DNA from: Xanthomonas sp. XNM01
Lineage (GTDB): Bacteria > Pseudomonadota > Gammaproteobacteria > Xanthomonadales > Xanthomonadaceae
Reading direction: 5' to 3'
DNA: 64,000 nucleotides
Assembly (NCBI RefSeq): GCF_014851915.1
Contig: NZ_JACVAP010000001.1
Coordinates: forward strand, 62,001-126,000
This document shows positions 31,392-39,556 of this stretch, one piece after another. Both the position numbers and the translations under genes were made by a program. Every line of letters starts with the position of its first letter. Position 1 is the stretch's first letter. The notes under the pieces are model-generated. The model was not told where the DNA came from and made no database searches. It was given only the letters and a program-made list of their open reading frames with translations.

Positions 31392-34328
31392 ATGCTCTTT
31401 CCGCATCTTGCTCCGTCCCGTGGCCGGGACGGCACCGGACGACTGTTGCCTGCACGCCGCGTCGGCGCGCGCCGCACCACGCTGTCGCTGCTGCTCGCCC
31501 ACCTGCTGCTGGCGCCGGCGCTGGCGTCCGCGCAGCAGGCCGCCGCCGGGGCCACGCCCGCCGCCGACACCGCGCGCCAGCTCGACGCGGTCAACGTCAC
31601 CGGCTCGCGCATCGCCCGGGTCGACTACACCAGCAGCAGTCCGCTGACCACGGTCACCGCCGAGACCATCGCGTCCACCGGCGCACCCACCGTCGAGGAA
31701 GCGCTGAACCAGCTGCCGCAGCTGGGCCTGGGCGCGAACAAGACCAACGCCGGCTGGGGCGGCACCGGCCAAGCCACGCTGAACCTGCGCGGCCTCGGTG
31801 CGCAGCGCAACCTGGTGCTGCTGGACGGCCGCCGGCTGCAGCCATCGACGACCGACAACGTGGTCGACGTCAACACGATTCCGACCGCGCTGATCTCCGG
31901 CGTGGAGATCATTTCCGGCGGCGCTTCGGCGGTGTACGGCTCGGATGCGATCGCCGGCGTGGTCAACGTGCAGCTGCGCGACGACTTCGAGGGCATCCAG
32001 CTCGATACCCGGCACAGCCGTTACGCGGAAGGCGATGGCGACACGACCGACATCGCGCTGACCATCGGCGGCAACTTCGCCGACGGGCGCGGCAACGCGG
32101 TGCTGTCGTTCTCGTGGACCGACCGCGAGGGCGTGGACTACATGGCCCGCGAGTTCTTCCGCAGGAATCCCGGCGGCACCGACTTCCGCCTGCAGACCGG
32201 CACCTACGAGTTCGGCGGCAACCTGCCGACACAGGCGGCGGTGGACCAGGTGTTCGGCCGCTATGGCGCCGCCGCCGGCCGGGTGCCGGTCAGCGCGACG
32301 ACCTACCTGGGCTTCAACGACGACGGCACGCTGTTCGCCGCCAACAAGGGTCCGTTCAACTGGCGTGGCTCCGACACGCTGCTCAACGACACCGGCACCC
32401 AGCTCAACAACCTCAACCAGGTCTCGTTGATCCAGGTGCCGCTGGAGCGCCACACCGCGTTCGGCCGTGCGACCTACGACGTCACCGACGATGTGCAGGT
32501 CTACGGCCAGTTCAGCTGGTCCAGCCTGGACAGCTATGTCGCGGCCGAGGCCGGCAACATCGGCATCGACGTGCCGGTCGGCAATCCGTTCATTCCCGAC
32601 GACCTGCGCACGATCCTGGCCTCGCGCAGCAACCCCAACGCGGCGTTCCGGCTGCACAAGCGTTTCGGCGAGGCCGGCCCGCGCACCTTCGAGCGCAGCT
32701 TCGACAGCTGGCAGTTCCTGAGCGGGGTGAAGGGCGAGCTGGACGCGATCAACGGCTCCTGGGACATCTACGCCAGCAAGGGCCGCACCAGCGTCCACGA
32801 GACCAACAACGGCGCGGTGGTGACCCAGTCGCTGCGCAACCTGCTCAACGCCGCCGACGGTGGCGTCAGCCTGTGCGCCGGCGGCTACGACCCGTTCGGC
32901 CTGACCGGGCTGTCGGCGCAGTGCCGCGAGTACCTGGTCGCGGCGACCGTCAGCGAGACCGTGTTCGAGCAGGAGGTGCTGGAAGCCAACCTGCAGGGTG
33001 GCCTGTTCGACCTGCCGGCCGGCGAGGTGCGCTTCGCCTCCGGCCTGGGCTGGCGTCGCAACAGCTACGACTTCCAGCCCGACCGCCTGCTGCGCCAGGG
33101 CGGCATCGTCGGCGTGCCGGCACGTGGGGCCAGCGGCGGCAGCACCAGCGTCAAGGAGCTCTACGTCGAGACCCTGCTGCCGCTGCTGTACGACACGCCG
33201 TTGGCCCACTCGTTGGATCTGGGCCTGGCCTACCGCTACTCGGATTACGAGACCGCCGGCGGCGTCGATACCTACAAGGCGGACTTCACCTGGGCGCTGA
33301 CACCGGGCCTGCGCGTGCGTGGCGGCTACCAGCGTGCGGTGCGTGCGCCCAGCGTCGGCGAGCTGTATGTGGCCGCGGAGACCGAGTCCAACGGCTACGG
33401 CCTGGTGGCCAACGGCGAGGGCGACCAGTGCCAGGCCGGCAGTCCGCTGCGCAGCGGCGCCAACGCCGCCGCCGTCGAGGCGCTGTGCCTGGCGCAGGGC
33501 GTGCCGGCCGGCCTGCTGGGCAGCTACATCGACACCCAGCGCGAATCGCTGGCGACCCGCGCCGGCAACACCGCGCTGAAGCCCGAAAGCGCCGACACCT
33601 ACACGCTGGGCGTGGTGTGGACGCCGGAAGGCACCGGCCTGTCGCTGGCCGCCGACTGGTTCGACATCACGGTCGAGGACGTGATCGGTACGCTGAGTTC
33701 GACCCAGGTGCTGGCCGCCTGCTTCAACCGCGATGGCTCCAACCCCGGCTACGCGGCCGACAATTTCTACTGCAGCCTGATCCGGCGCAACGCCGACACC
33801 GGCCGCATCGACAACATCGACAAGCCCACTTCGAACATGGGCAGCCTGAAGACCAGCGGCGTCGATGTGCAGATCGACTGGCAGCGGGCGCTGGGCAACG
33901 GCGCGCAGCTGACCCTGGGCACGGTGGCCAGCTGGGTCGACCGCTACGAGGTGCAGTCGGTCAGGGGCGGCAACAGCTACGACTACGCCGGCCACGTCGG
34001 CACCCTGCCGACCTGGAAGGCGGTCAGCCACGCGCGTTACCGGCAGGGCCCGGGCAGCATCGGCCTGCGCTGGCGCTATACGGGTGCAATGGAGCACTCC
34101 TCGAAGGTGCTCAATCCCGCCTCCACCACGCCCGGTGTCGGTGCCTACAGCTACTTCGACCTGTTCGGCGGCTGGGAATTCGGCGAACGCCTGACCGTCA
34201 ATGCGGGGATCAACAACCTGCTGGACAAGGACCCGCCGCAGGTCGGCGGCATCGCCGGCGTGACCAACGCCAGCACCTACGACATCTACGGCCGCCAGTA
34301 CTTCGTCGGCCTGACCCTGAAGCTCTGA
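31392..34328 (+). CDS. TonB-dependent outer-membrane receptor
   Basis: 978 residues. A long basic N-region and hydrophobic core end at ALASAQ (signal peptide). A TonB-box-like LDAVNVTGSRI follows, then the plug domain (TLNLRGLGAQRNLVLLDGRR, SGGASAVYGSDAIAGVVN) and a 22-strand barrel ending YGRQYFVGLTLKL with ...NINNLLDKDPP-type spacing near the end. This class is abundant in Xanthomonadaceae and imports carbohydrates, peptides or metal complexes; the ligand is not evident. The start at 31392 lacks a strong ribosome-binding site. Confidence 0.9.
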   Translation: MLFPHLAPSRGRDGTGRLLPARRVGARRTTLSLLLAHLLLAPALASAQQAAAGATPAADTARQLDAVNVTGSRIARVDYTSSSPLTTVTAETIASTGAPTVEEALNQLPQLGLGANKTNAGWGGTGQATLNLRGLGAQRNLVLLDGRRLQPSTTDNVVDVNTIPTALISGVEIISGGASAVYGSDAIAGVVNVQLRDDFEGIQLDTRHSRYAEGDGDTTDIALTIGGNFADGRGNAVLSFSWTDREGVDYMAREFFRRNPGGTDFRLQTGTYEFGGNLPTQAAVDQVFGRYGAAAGRVPVSATTYLGFNDDGTLFAANKGPFNWRGSDTLLNDTGTQLNNLNQVSLIQVPLERHTAFGRATYDVTDDVQVYGQFSWSSLDSYVAAEAGNIGIDVPVGNPFIPDDLRTILASRSNPNAAFRLHKRFGEAGPRTFERSFDSWQFLSGVKGELDAINGSWDIYASKGRTSVHETNNGAVVTQSLRNLLNAADGGVSLCAGGYDPFGLTGLSAQCREYLVAATVSETVFEQEVLEANLQGGLFDLPAGEVRFASGLGWRRNSYDFQPDRLLRQGGIVGVPARGASGGSTSVKELYVETLLPLLYDTPLAHSLDLGLAYRYSDYETAGGVDTYKADFTWALTPGLRVRGGYQRAVRAPSVGELYVAAETESNGYGLVANGEGDQCQAGSPLRSGANAAAVEALCLAQGVPAGLLGSYIDTQRESLATRAGNTALKPESADTYTLGVVWTPEGTGLSLAADWFDITVEDVIGTLSSTQVLAACFNRDGSNPGYAADNFYCSLIRRNADTGRIDNIDKPTSNMGSLKTSGVDVQIDWQRALGNGAQLTLGTVASWVDRYEVQSVRGGNSYDYAGHVGTLPTWKAVSHARYRQGPGSIGLRWRYTGAMEHSSKVLNPASTTPGVGAYSYFDLFGGWEFGERLTVNAGINNLLDKDPPQVGGIAGVTNASTYDIYGRQYFVGLTLKL

Positions 34329-34360
34329 CCCACCACACCACCACCCGCAAGGAACACACG

Positions 34361-34861
34361 ATGAAGAACAGGCTCCTCGTCATGATCGCCATCGCCGGCC
34401 TGGCCATCGCCGGCATCCAGAGCGCCGCGGCGCAGGCCCTGGCCGGCCGCCAGCTGCCCGACCAGCCGCGCGTCGGCATCAGCTACTACAAGGTCGCACC
34501 GGGCAAGCAGGACGAATGGCTGGCGCTGTACAAGAAGTGGCACCGCCCGATCATGGATGCGCAGATCAAGGCCGGCACCACCACCAGCAGCACGGTCTAC
34601 GCGCTGAGCAGCCACCAGTTCTCCGGCAACTACGACTTCGTGATCATCAACATCTCGCCGGCCAACCCCAAGCCGCTGGGCCTGTCGCGCGGCGAGCTGA
34701 TCAGGAAGCTGTACCCGGACATCGAGGCCTACGTGGCCGGTGAGAAGAACCGCTGGGAGATCACCACCGAGCACTGGGACACCAGCCTGCTCGAAGTGGA
34801 CATCGACGAGGAAGTCCCCTCGGTCTACTACCCGATCATCGACGGAAAGATCGTCCGCTGA
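34361..34861 (+). CDS. Secreted companion of the TonB receptor, unknown function
   Basis: 166 residues, signal peptide cleaved near SAAAQA. The mature part (VGISYYKVAPGKQDEWLALY, then YDFVIINISPA, RWEITTEHW) resembles a dimeric alpha-beta-barrel/NIPSNAP-like fold. It follows the receptor by 32 bases behind AAGGAACAC, so both are likely co-transcribed. It may bind the receptor's substrate in the periplasm, which is inference. Confidence 0.75.
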   Translation: MKNRLLVMIAIAGLAIAGIQSAAAQALAGRQLPDQPRVGISYYKVAPGKQDEWLALYKKWHRPIMDAQIKAGTTTSSTVYALSSHQFSGNYDFVIINISPANPKPLGLSRGELIRKLYPDIEAYVAGEKNRWEITTEHWDTSLLEVDIDEEVPSVYYPIIDGKIVR

Positions 34862-34908
34862 CGCGCGGCGCCCGACCCGGGCGCCCGCACCACACCTGCG
34901 GTGCACGA

Positions 34909-34937
34909 AAGGCCGGATGCGGCAGGCGTCCGGCCTT
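34909..34937 (+). terminator. Hairpin after the receptor operon
   Basis: AAGGCCGGATGC and GCGTCCGGCCTT pair over 12 bases (one G-T pair) with a 5-base loop. No long T-run. A second, smaller hairpin (34867-34885) precedes it. Confidence 0.55.
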
Positions 34938-35119
34938 CGTCGTGTCCCGCATCGTCGCCACGCCGCGGCGCGGAGCCGCCCCGCGGCGGGGTTCCGTCAT
35001 GCAGTGTCCGGCGTGGCGCAGGCGCTGCATCGTGTCGCGTGGCCGCATGCCGCTGTCGCCGCCGGTGAGCGGCACCAGCGGCAGTGGCGGCAGCGTGCTC
35101 CGCGTCACGTCCGTCGCGG

Positions 35120-37900
35120 TCATGCCAGGCGGCGGTCCGCTTCCAGCATCGCCTCGAACGCGGCGGCGGTGACCGGCCGGCTGAAGTAGTAGCCCTGGAT
35201 CTCGTCGCAGCCGCGCTCGCGCAGGAACTCGCATTGCGACGCGGTCTCCACGCCCTCGGCGATGACCTTGAAGCCAAGCTCGTGGGCCAGGCCGATCGCG
35301 GCCAGCGCGATGGTCGCGTCCTTGGGTTCGTCCAGCATGTCGCGGACGAAGGACTGGTCGATCTTCAGCGTGTCCACGCGGAACTGCTTGAGGTAGGACA
35401 GGCTCGAATAGCCGGTGCCGAAATCGTCGATCGACAGCTTCACGCCGAGCGCGCGCAGCCGGTCGATGGTCGCGATCAGCGTGTCCGGATCCTGCGCGAC
35501 CAGGCTTTCGGTCAGCTCCAGTTCCAGCCGGTCGGCAGGCAGGCCGGTGTCCTCCAGCGTGCGTGCGACCCAGGCGGCCACGTCCTGCTGCAGGAACTGG
35601 CGCGCCGACAGGTTCACCGCCACGCTGACGCCGCCGTGGCCGGCATCCAGCCACGCCCTGGCCTGGCTGCAGGCGGTGCGCAGCACCCAGTCGCCGATCG
35701 GCACGATCAGCCCCGAATCCTCGGCGACCGGGATGAAGCGCGCCGGCGACACGCTGCCCAACTCCGGATGCTGCCAGCGCAGCAGCGCCTCGCAGCCGGT
35801 GATGCGGCCGCTGGCCAGGTCGACCTTGGGCTGATAGGCCAGTTGCAGCTGGCCCTCGGCCGCGGCCGTGCGCAGGCCCGCTTCCAGCGCGACGCGCTCG
35901 CGCGTCTGCTCGCTCATGGCCGGGGTGAACGGCTGGCAGTGGTTGCCACCCAGGTCCTTGGCCCGGTACATCGCCACGTCGGCATGGCCGATCAGCGTCT
36001 CGATGCTGTCGCCATCCTGCGGGAACACGCTCACGCCGATGCTGGCGGTCGGATGCACCTGGCGGCCCTGCACGGTCAGCGGCTGGGCCAGGCTGCCGGC
36101 GATGCGCGCGGCCACCGCATGCGCCTCGTCGGTGCTTTCCAGGCCGGTCAGCATCACCAGGAACTCGTCGCCGCCCTGGCGCGCCACCAGGTCGCCGGTG
36201 CGCAGCATGCCCGACAGGCGCTCGCCCACCGCGCGCAGCACCGCATCGCCGAAGGCGTGCCCGCCACCGTCGTTGACCACCTTGAAGCGGTCCAGGTCCA
36301 GCAGCATCAGCGCCACCAGCCGGCCGCTGCCGCGGGCCTCCTGCAGCGCCCGGGCGAGCTGCTGCAGCAGCAGGTTGCGGTTGGCCAGGCCGGTCAGGCC
36401 GTCGTGGGTGGCCAGGTACAGCACCCGCTGCTGGGCCTGCTTGAGTTCGGTGACGTCGGTGCCCAGGCCGACGAAGCCGGGCTTGCCGCCGACCTGGAAC
36501 TGCACGCCGGTGAACAGGTAGGGCACGCGCTGCCCGTCCTTGAGCAGGTAATCGGCCTCCAGCGCGAAGGAGCCGTGGTCGAACACCTCCTCGATCCCGG
36601 CATCCACCAGCGGGTGCTGGTCCTCGGGGAAGAACCCGTGCGGGGTCATGCCGTCCAGTTCGCGCGGGCTGTAGCCCGTGACCTCTTCCAGGCTGTGGTT
36701 CCAGCGGCGCAGGTGCAGCGTGTCGTCGTAGTGGTGGAACACGCCCGGCAGGGCATCGAGCACCGCGTCGGCGTAGTCGCGTTCCTCGCGCAGCTGCCGT
36801 TCGGCCTGGCGCCGGGCCAGCGCCAGGACCACGCCGGCGGCGATGATCAGCAGCATCACACCGAGCTGCCAGGCCTGCTGTCGCAGCGGCATCCCGACCA
36901 GGTCGCGGTCGCGCGAGGCGGTCAGCAGCCAGTCCAGGCCCTCGCCCAGCGCGACGCGGCGCGAGGCGGTCCACTGGCCCTGGCCATCCAGTTCGACGTC
37001 GCCGGAAAACGTGTCGCCGTCGCCGGAGGCCAGCGCCGCCAGTGCGGCCGGTGCCGGCAGCGGTGCGCGCTGCACGCCGGGGCCGGCGATCAGCTGCAGC
37101 CCGACCGCGGAGGGCTCGAGCACATGGAAGGTGGCCGCGTACTGCGTGGCGAGCGCGTCGAGGAAGCGGTTGAGCGCCGGCATGTCGAAATCGGCATCGA
37201 TCACGCCCAGCAGCCGGCCGTCGGCGCCGTGGAAGGGTTCGACGTAGCTGAAGCCCCACAGCGGCTGCCCGTCGTCGCGCGGCATCCAGCGGTAGGCAGG
37301 CATCCAGCTGCCGCGGCCGTGCTCGACCGCCTGCCGGTAGAACGGACGCGTGCGCGGATCGTAGCCGTCGCCGGGCAGTTCCCGGCGCGGCGCCAGGCCG
37401 GTGTCGGTCAGGGCCAGGACGCGGACCACCGGTACGGGTTCGCCGGCGCCGGGAAACATCCACAGTTCGATGCCGCCATCGGCGCCGCGCTGGAGATAGC
37501 CGTAGGTTCCGGTGGCCTCCAGCGCGATGCCCAGGTGGCTCAGTTCGGGCCGCTGCTCGAAGGCGGCCAGGCTGCGTTCCAGCGCGGCCTGCAGGGTGTC
37601 GCTGGAGACGTCCGGCGACAACGCGGCCCGGCGTGCGGAACCGGCGGTCATCTCCGCCGCGTGGATCAGGGTCTGCAGCCGTTCCTGGGTCCGCAGCAGG
37701 GCGGTCTCGACGTCGGCCCGCGCCGACTTGCGCATCGCGCCGATGCTCTGCCAGGCCAGCGCGGTGAGGGCGAGCAGCCCGAGCACCACGGTGGTCCGGG
37801 CCAGGGTGGACACCAGGCGCGCGCGTGGCGGCGCCCGGCGCGCATGCGGAGTGGATGACGGCGTCGGCCCGGCGGGCACGTCCTCAGCCGGGGCGGACAC
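35120..37900 (-). CDS. Cache-PAS-GGDEF-EAL cyclic-di-GMP protein
   Basis: About 926 residues from a GTG at 37900 (a TTG at 37921 is an alternative). Order: membrane helix (~residues 30-50), periplasmic Cache-like sensor (~50-330) with YDPRTRPFYRQA, second helix (~345-365), PAS (~385-500), GGDEF (QGGDEFLVML intact) and EAL (GCEALLRW, with DDFGTGYSSL and the late QGYYFSRP). Both catalytic motifs look intact, so it could make and break c-di-GMP, with the sensor deciding. No linked genes. Confidence 0.9.
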   Translation of the reverse strand: MSAPAEDVPAGPTPSSTPHARRAPPRARLVSTLARTTVVLGLLALTALAWQSIGAMRKSARADVETALLRTQERLQTLIHAAEMTAGSARRAALSPDVSSDTLQAALERSLAAFEQRPELSHLGIALEATGTYGYLQRGADGGIELWMFPGAGEPVPVVRVLALTDTGLAPRRELPGDGYDPRTRPFYRQAVEHGRGSWMPAYRWMPRDDGQPLWGFSYVEPFHGADGRLLGVIDADFDMPALNRFLDALATQYAATFHVLEPSAVGLQLIAGPGVQRAPLPAPAALAALASGDGDTFSGDVELDGQGQWTASRRVALGEGLDWLLTASRDRDLVGMPLRQQAWQLGVMLLIIAAGVVLALARRQAERQLREERDYADAVLDALPGVFHHYDDTLHLRRWNHSLEEVTGYSPRELDGMTPHGFFPEDQHPLVDAGIEEVFDHGSFALEADYLLKDGQRVPYLFTGVQFQVGGKPGFVGLGTDVTELKQAQQRVLYLATHDGLTGLANRNLLLQQLARALQEARGSGRLVALMLLDLDRFKVVNDGGGHAFGDAVLRAVGERLSGMLRTGDLVARQGGDEFLVMLTGLESTDEAHAVAARIAGSLAQPLTVQGRQVHPTASIGVSVFPQDGDSIETLIGHADVAMYRAKDLGGNHCQPFTPAMSEQTRERVALEAGLRTAAAEGQLQLAYQPKVDLASGRITGCEALLRWQHPELGSVSPARFIPVAEDSGLIVPIGDWVLRTACSQARAWLDAGHGGVSVAVNLSARQFLQQDVAAWVARTLEDTGLPADRLELELTESLVAQDPDTLIATIDRLRALGVKLSIDDFGTGYSSLSYLKQFRVDTLKIDQSFVRDMLDEPKDATIALAAIGLAHELGFKVIAEGVETASQCEFLRERGCDEIQGYYFSRPVTAAAFEAMLEADRRLA

Positions 37901-38077
37901 GCATCGCCCCGGGCCGTGCAACGCATCCGACTGCGGGCGTCGCGGCAGGGCGACGGGCGAGGTCTGTGTTCATGGCCGTCCGGACTCCCCCTGAGCCGCG
38001 TCGGAAACCGCTGGCATTGTGCCACCGGTTTCCTTCGGCGAGGAGACGCGCGGATGCGCGGGCGTGGCGCGGGCCGA

Positions 38078-38926
38078 TCAGGCCAGGGCGGCGCGCACCG
38101 AGTCCGCCAGCGGCGTGGTCGGACGGCCGATCAGGGCCGAGAGCTGGTGGCCGTCGTCGTCCAGTGCGCCCTGCGAGGCGCCGACATCGAACGAGGCCAG
38201 CGCGGCGGCGAAACCGGCCGGCAGGCCGGCGGCGGCCAGTGCGGCGGCGTAGTCGGCCTCGGCGATGTCGCGGTAGGGAATGTCCTTGCCGGTCTGGCGC
38301 GAAATCTCCGCGGCCAGTTCGGCCAGCGTCCACGCACTGTCGCCGGCCAGCTCGTAGACCTTGCCGTCATGGCCGCTGCCGGTCAGCGCCGCGACGGCGG
38401 CATCGGCGTAGTCGGCGCGCGCGGCCGAGGCGATGCGGCCGTTGCCGGCACTGCCATGGAACGCGCCATGCGCCAGCGCCGCATCGATCGAGCCGGTGTA
38501 GTTCTCGGTGTACCAGCCGTTGCGCAGGATGGTCCAGGCCAGGCCGGAGGCCTGCAGCGCCTGCTCGGTCTGGTGGTGCTCGGGGGCCAGGCTCAGCGGC
38601 GAACTGTCCGCGCGCAGCAGGCTGGTGTAGACGACGCGACGCACGCCGGCGGCCTTGGCCGCGGCGATCACGTTGGCGTGCTGGGCGGCGCGCTGGCCGA
38701 GTTCGTTGCCGGAGATCAGCAGCAGCGTGTCCACGCCCTGCAGCGCGGCGGGCAGGGTGTCGGGCCGGGTGTAGTCGAACCGACGCGCCTGCACGCCCAG
38801 GTCGGCGGCCCTGGCGGTGTCGCGGACCAGGGCGATCACGTCCGTGGCGGGTACCTGCTTCAGCAGCGAGGCGACGACCAGGCGGCCGAGCTGGCCGGTG
38901 GCGCCGGTGATGGCGATGGTGGTCAT
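38078..38926 (-). CDS. qorB: NAD(P)-binding quinone oxidoreductase-like protein (QorB/NmrA type)
   Basis: 282 residues. The Rossmann motif GATGQLGRLV lies at the N-terminus, with DTLLLISGNELGQR and VVYTSLLRADSSPLSLAPEH as in E. coli QorB (YtfG). ATG at 38926 follows CCAAGGACC. It is divergent from an HxlR regulator, the same arrangement as qorB/qorR (ytfG/ytfH). It likely reduces quinones or related electrophiles with NADPH. Confidence 0.87.
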   Translation of the reverse strand: MTTIAITGATGQLGRLVVASLLKQVPATDVIALVRDTARAADLGVQARRFDYTRPDTLPAALQGVDTLLLISGNELGQRAAQHANVIAAAKAAGVRRVVYTSLLRADSSPLSLAPEHHQTEQALQASGLAWTILRNGWYTENYTGSIDAALAHGAFHGSAGNGRIASAARADYADAAVAALTGSGHDGKVYELAGDSAWTLAELAAEISRQTGKDIPYRDIAEADYAAALAAAGLPAGFAAALASFDVGASQGALDDDGHQLSALIGRPTTPLADSVRAALA

Positions 38927-38983
38927 GGGGGTGGGTCCTTGGGATGTCCGGGTGGACGGGGAAACCACTGTAGAATCCAGAAT

Positions 38984-38998
38984 TACTTTTCGTAAGTA
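38984..38998. promoter_or_regulatory. Inverted repeat TACTT-N5-AAGTA, likely HxlR operator
   Basis: Located between qorB and the HxlR gene, next to a TAGAAT -10-like hexamer (38971-38976). HxlR proteins often bind short inverted repeats of this size and repress both genes. Confidence 0.6.
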
Positions 38999-39018
38999 CG
39001 CACATGAAGGTAAGTGAG

Positions 39019-39444
39019 ATGTCCGGACGGGAGCCGGTTTCCCCCTCGACGCCGGGTGCCGGCCAGACCCTGTCGGACCGGCTGGGCCGCGGAGACCTGA
39101 TGGCGGCGGCCTGTCCGTCGCGCGAGGTGCTCAAGCATCTGACCAGCCGCTGGGGCGTGCTGGTGCTGATCGCGCTGCTGCCGGGAACGCAGCGTTTCAG
39201 CCAGTTGCGACGCGCGATCGGTGGCGTCAGCGAGCGGATGCTGGCGCAGACCCTGCAATGGCTGGAAGGCGACGGGATGCTCGAGCGCCGCGCGTTCAAC
39301 ACCGTGCCGCCGCATGTGGAGTACACGCTGACGCCGCTCGGGCGGGAGGCGGCGGAGAAGGTGCGCGACCTGGCCGACTGGATCGAGGTGATGCTGCCGC
39401 AGATCCTGGCCGGGCGTCCGGGCGAGGACGTCGACGCGGCCTGA
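39019..39444 (+). CDS. HxlR-family transcription regulator (QorR-like)
   Basis: 141 residues from the ATG at 39019, preceded by AAGGTAAGTGAG; the in-frame ATG at 39004 would add five residues. The winged helix has the family features CPSREVLKHLTSRWGVLVLI, FSQLRRAIGGVSERML and PPHVEYTLTPLGRE. The Cys at the start of this motif is the redox-sensing residue in QorR/HypR relatives. It is divergent from qorB. Confidence 0.88.
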   Translation: MSGREPVSPSTPGAGQTLSDRLGRGDLMAAACPSREVLKHLTSRWGVLVLIALLPGTQRFSQLRRAIGGVSERMLAQTLQWLEGDGMLERRAFNTVPPHVEYTLTPLGREAAEKVRDLADWIEVMLPQILAGRPGEDVDAA

Positions 39445-39502
39445 GCGTCGGTTCCGTGGCGGGCGGGGGCGCTCGATCGTCCGCGACGCGGATCGCCGAA
39501 AT

Positions 39503-39532
39503 GCATCAGGGCCGCGGATGCGGCCCTGATGC
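39503..39532. terminator. 13-bp perfect hairpin between hxlR and norB
   Basis: GCATCAGGGCCGC and GCGGCCCTGATGC around GGAT. It separates convergent genes, probably acting as a bidirectional terminator. Confidence 0.72.
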
Positions 39533-39556
39533 GTCACACGATGATGCCGGAACGGC

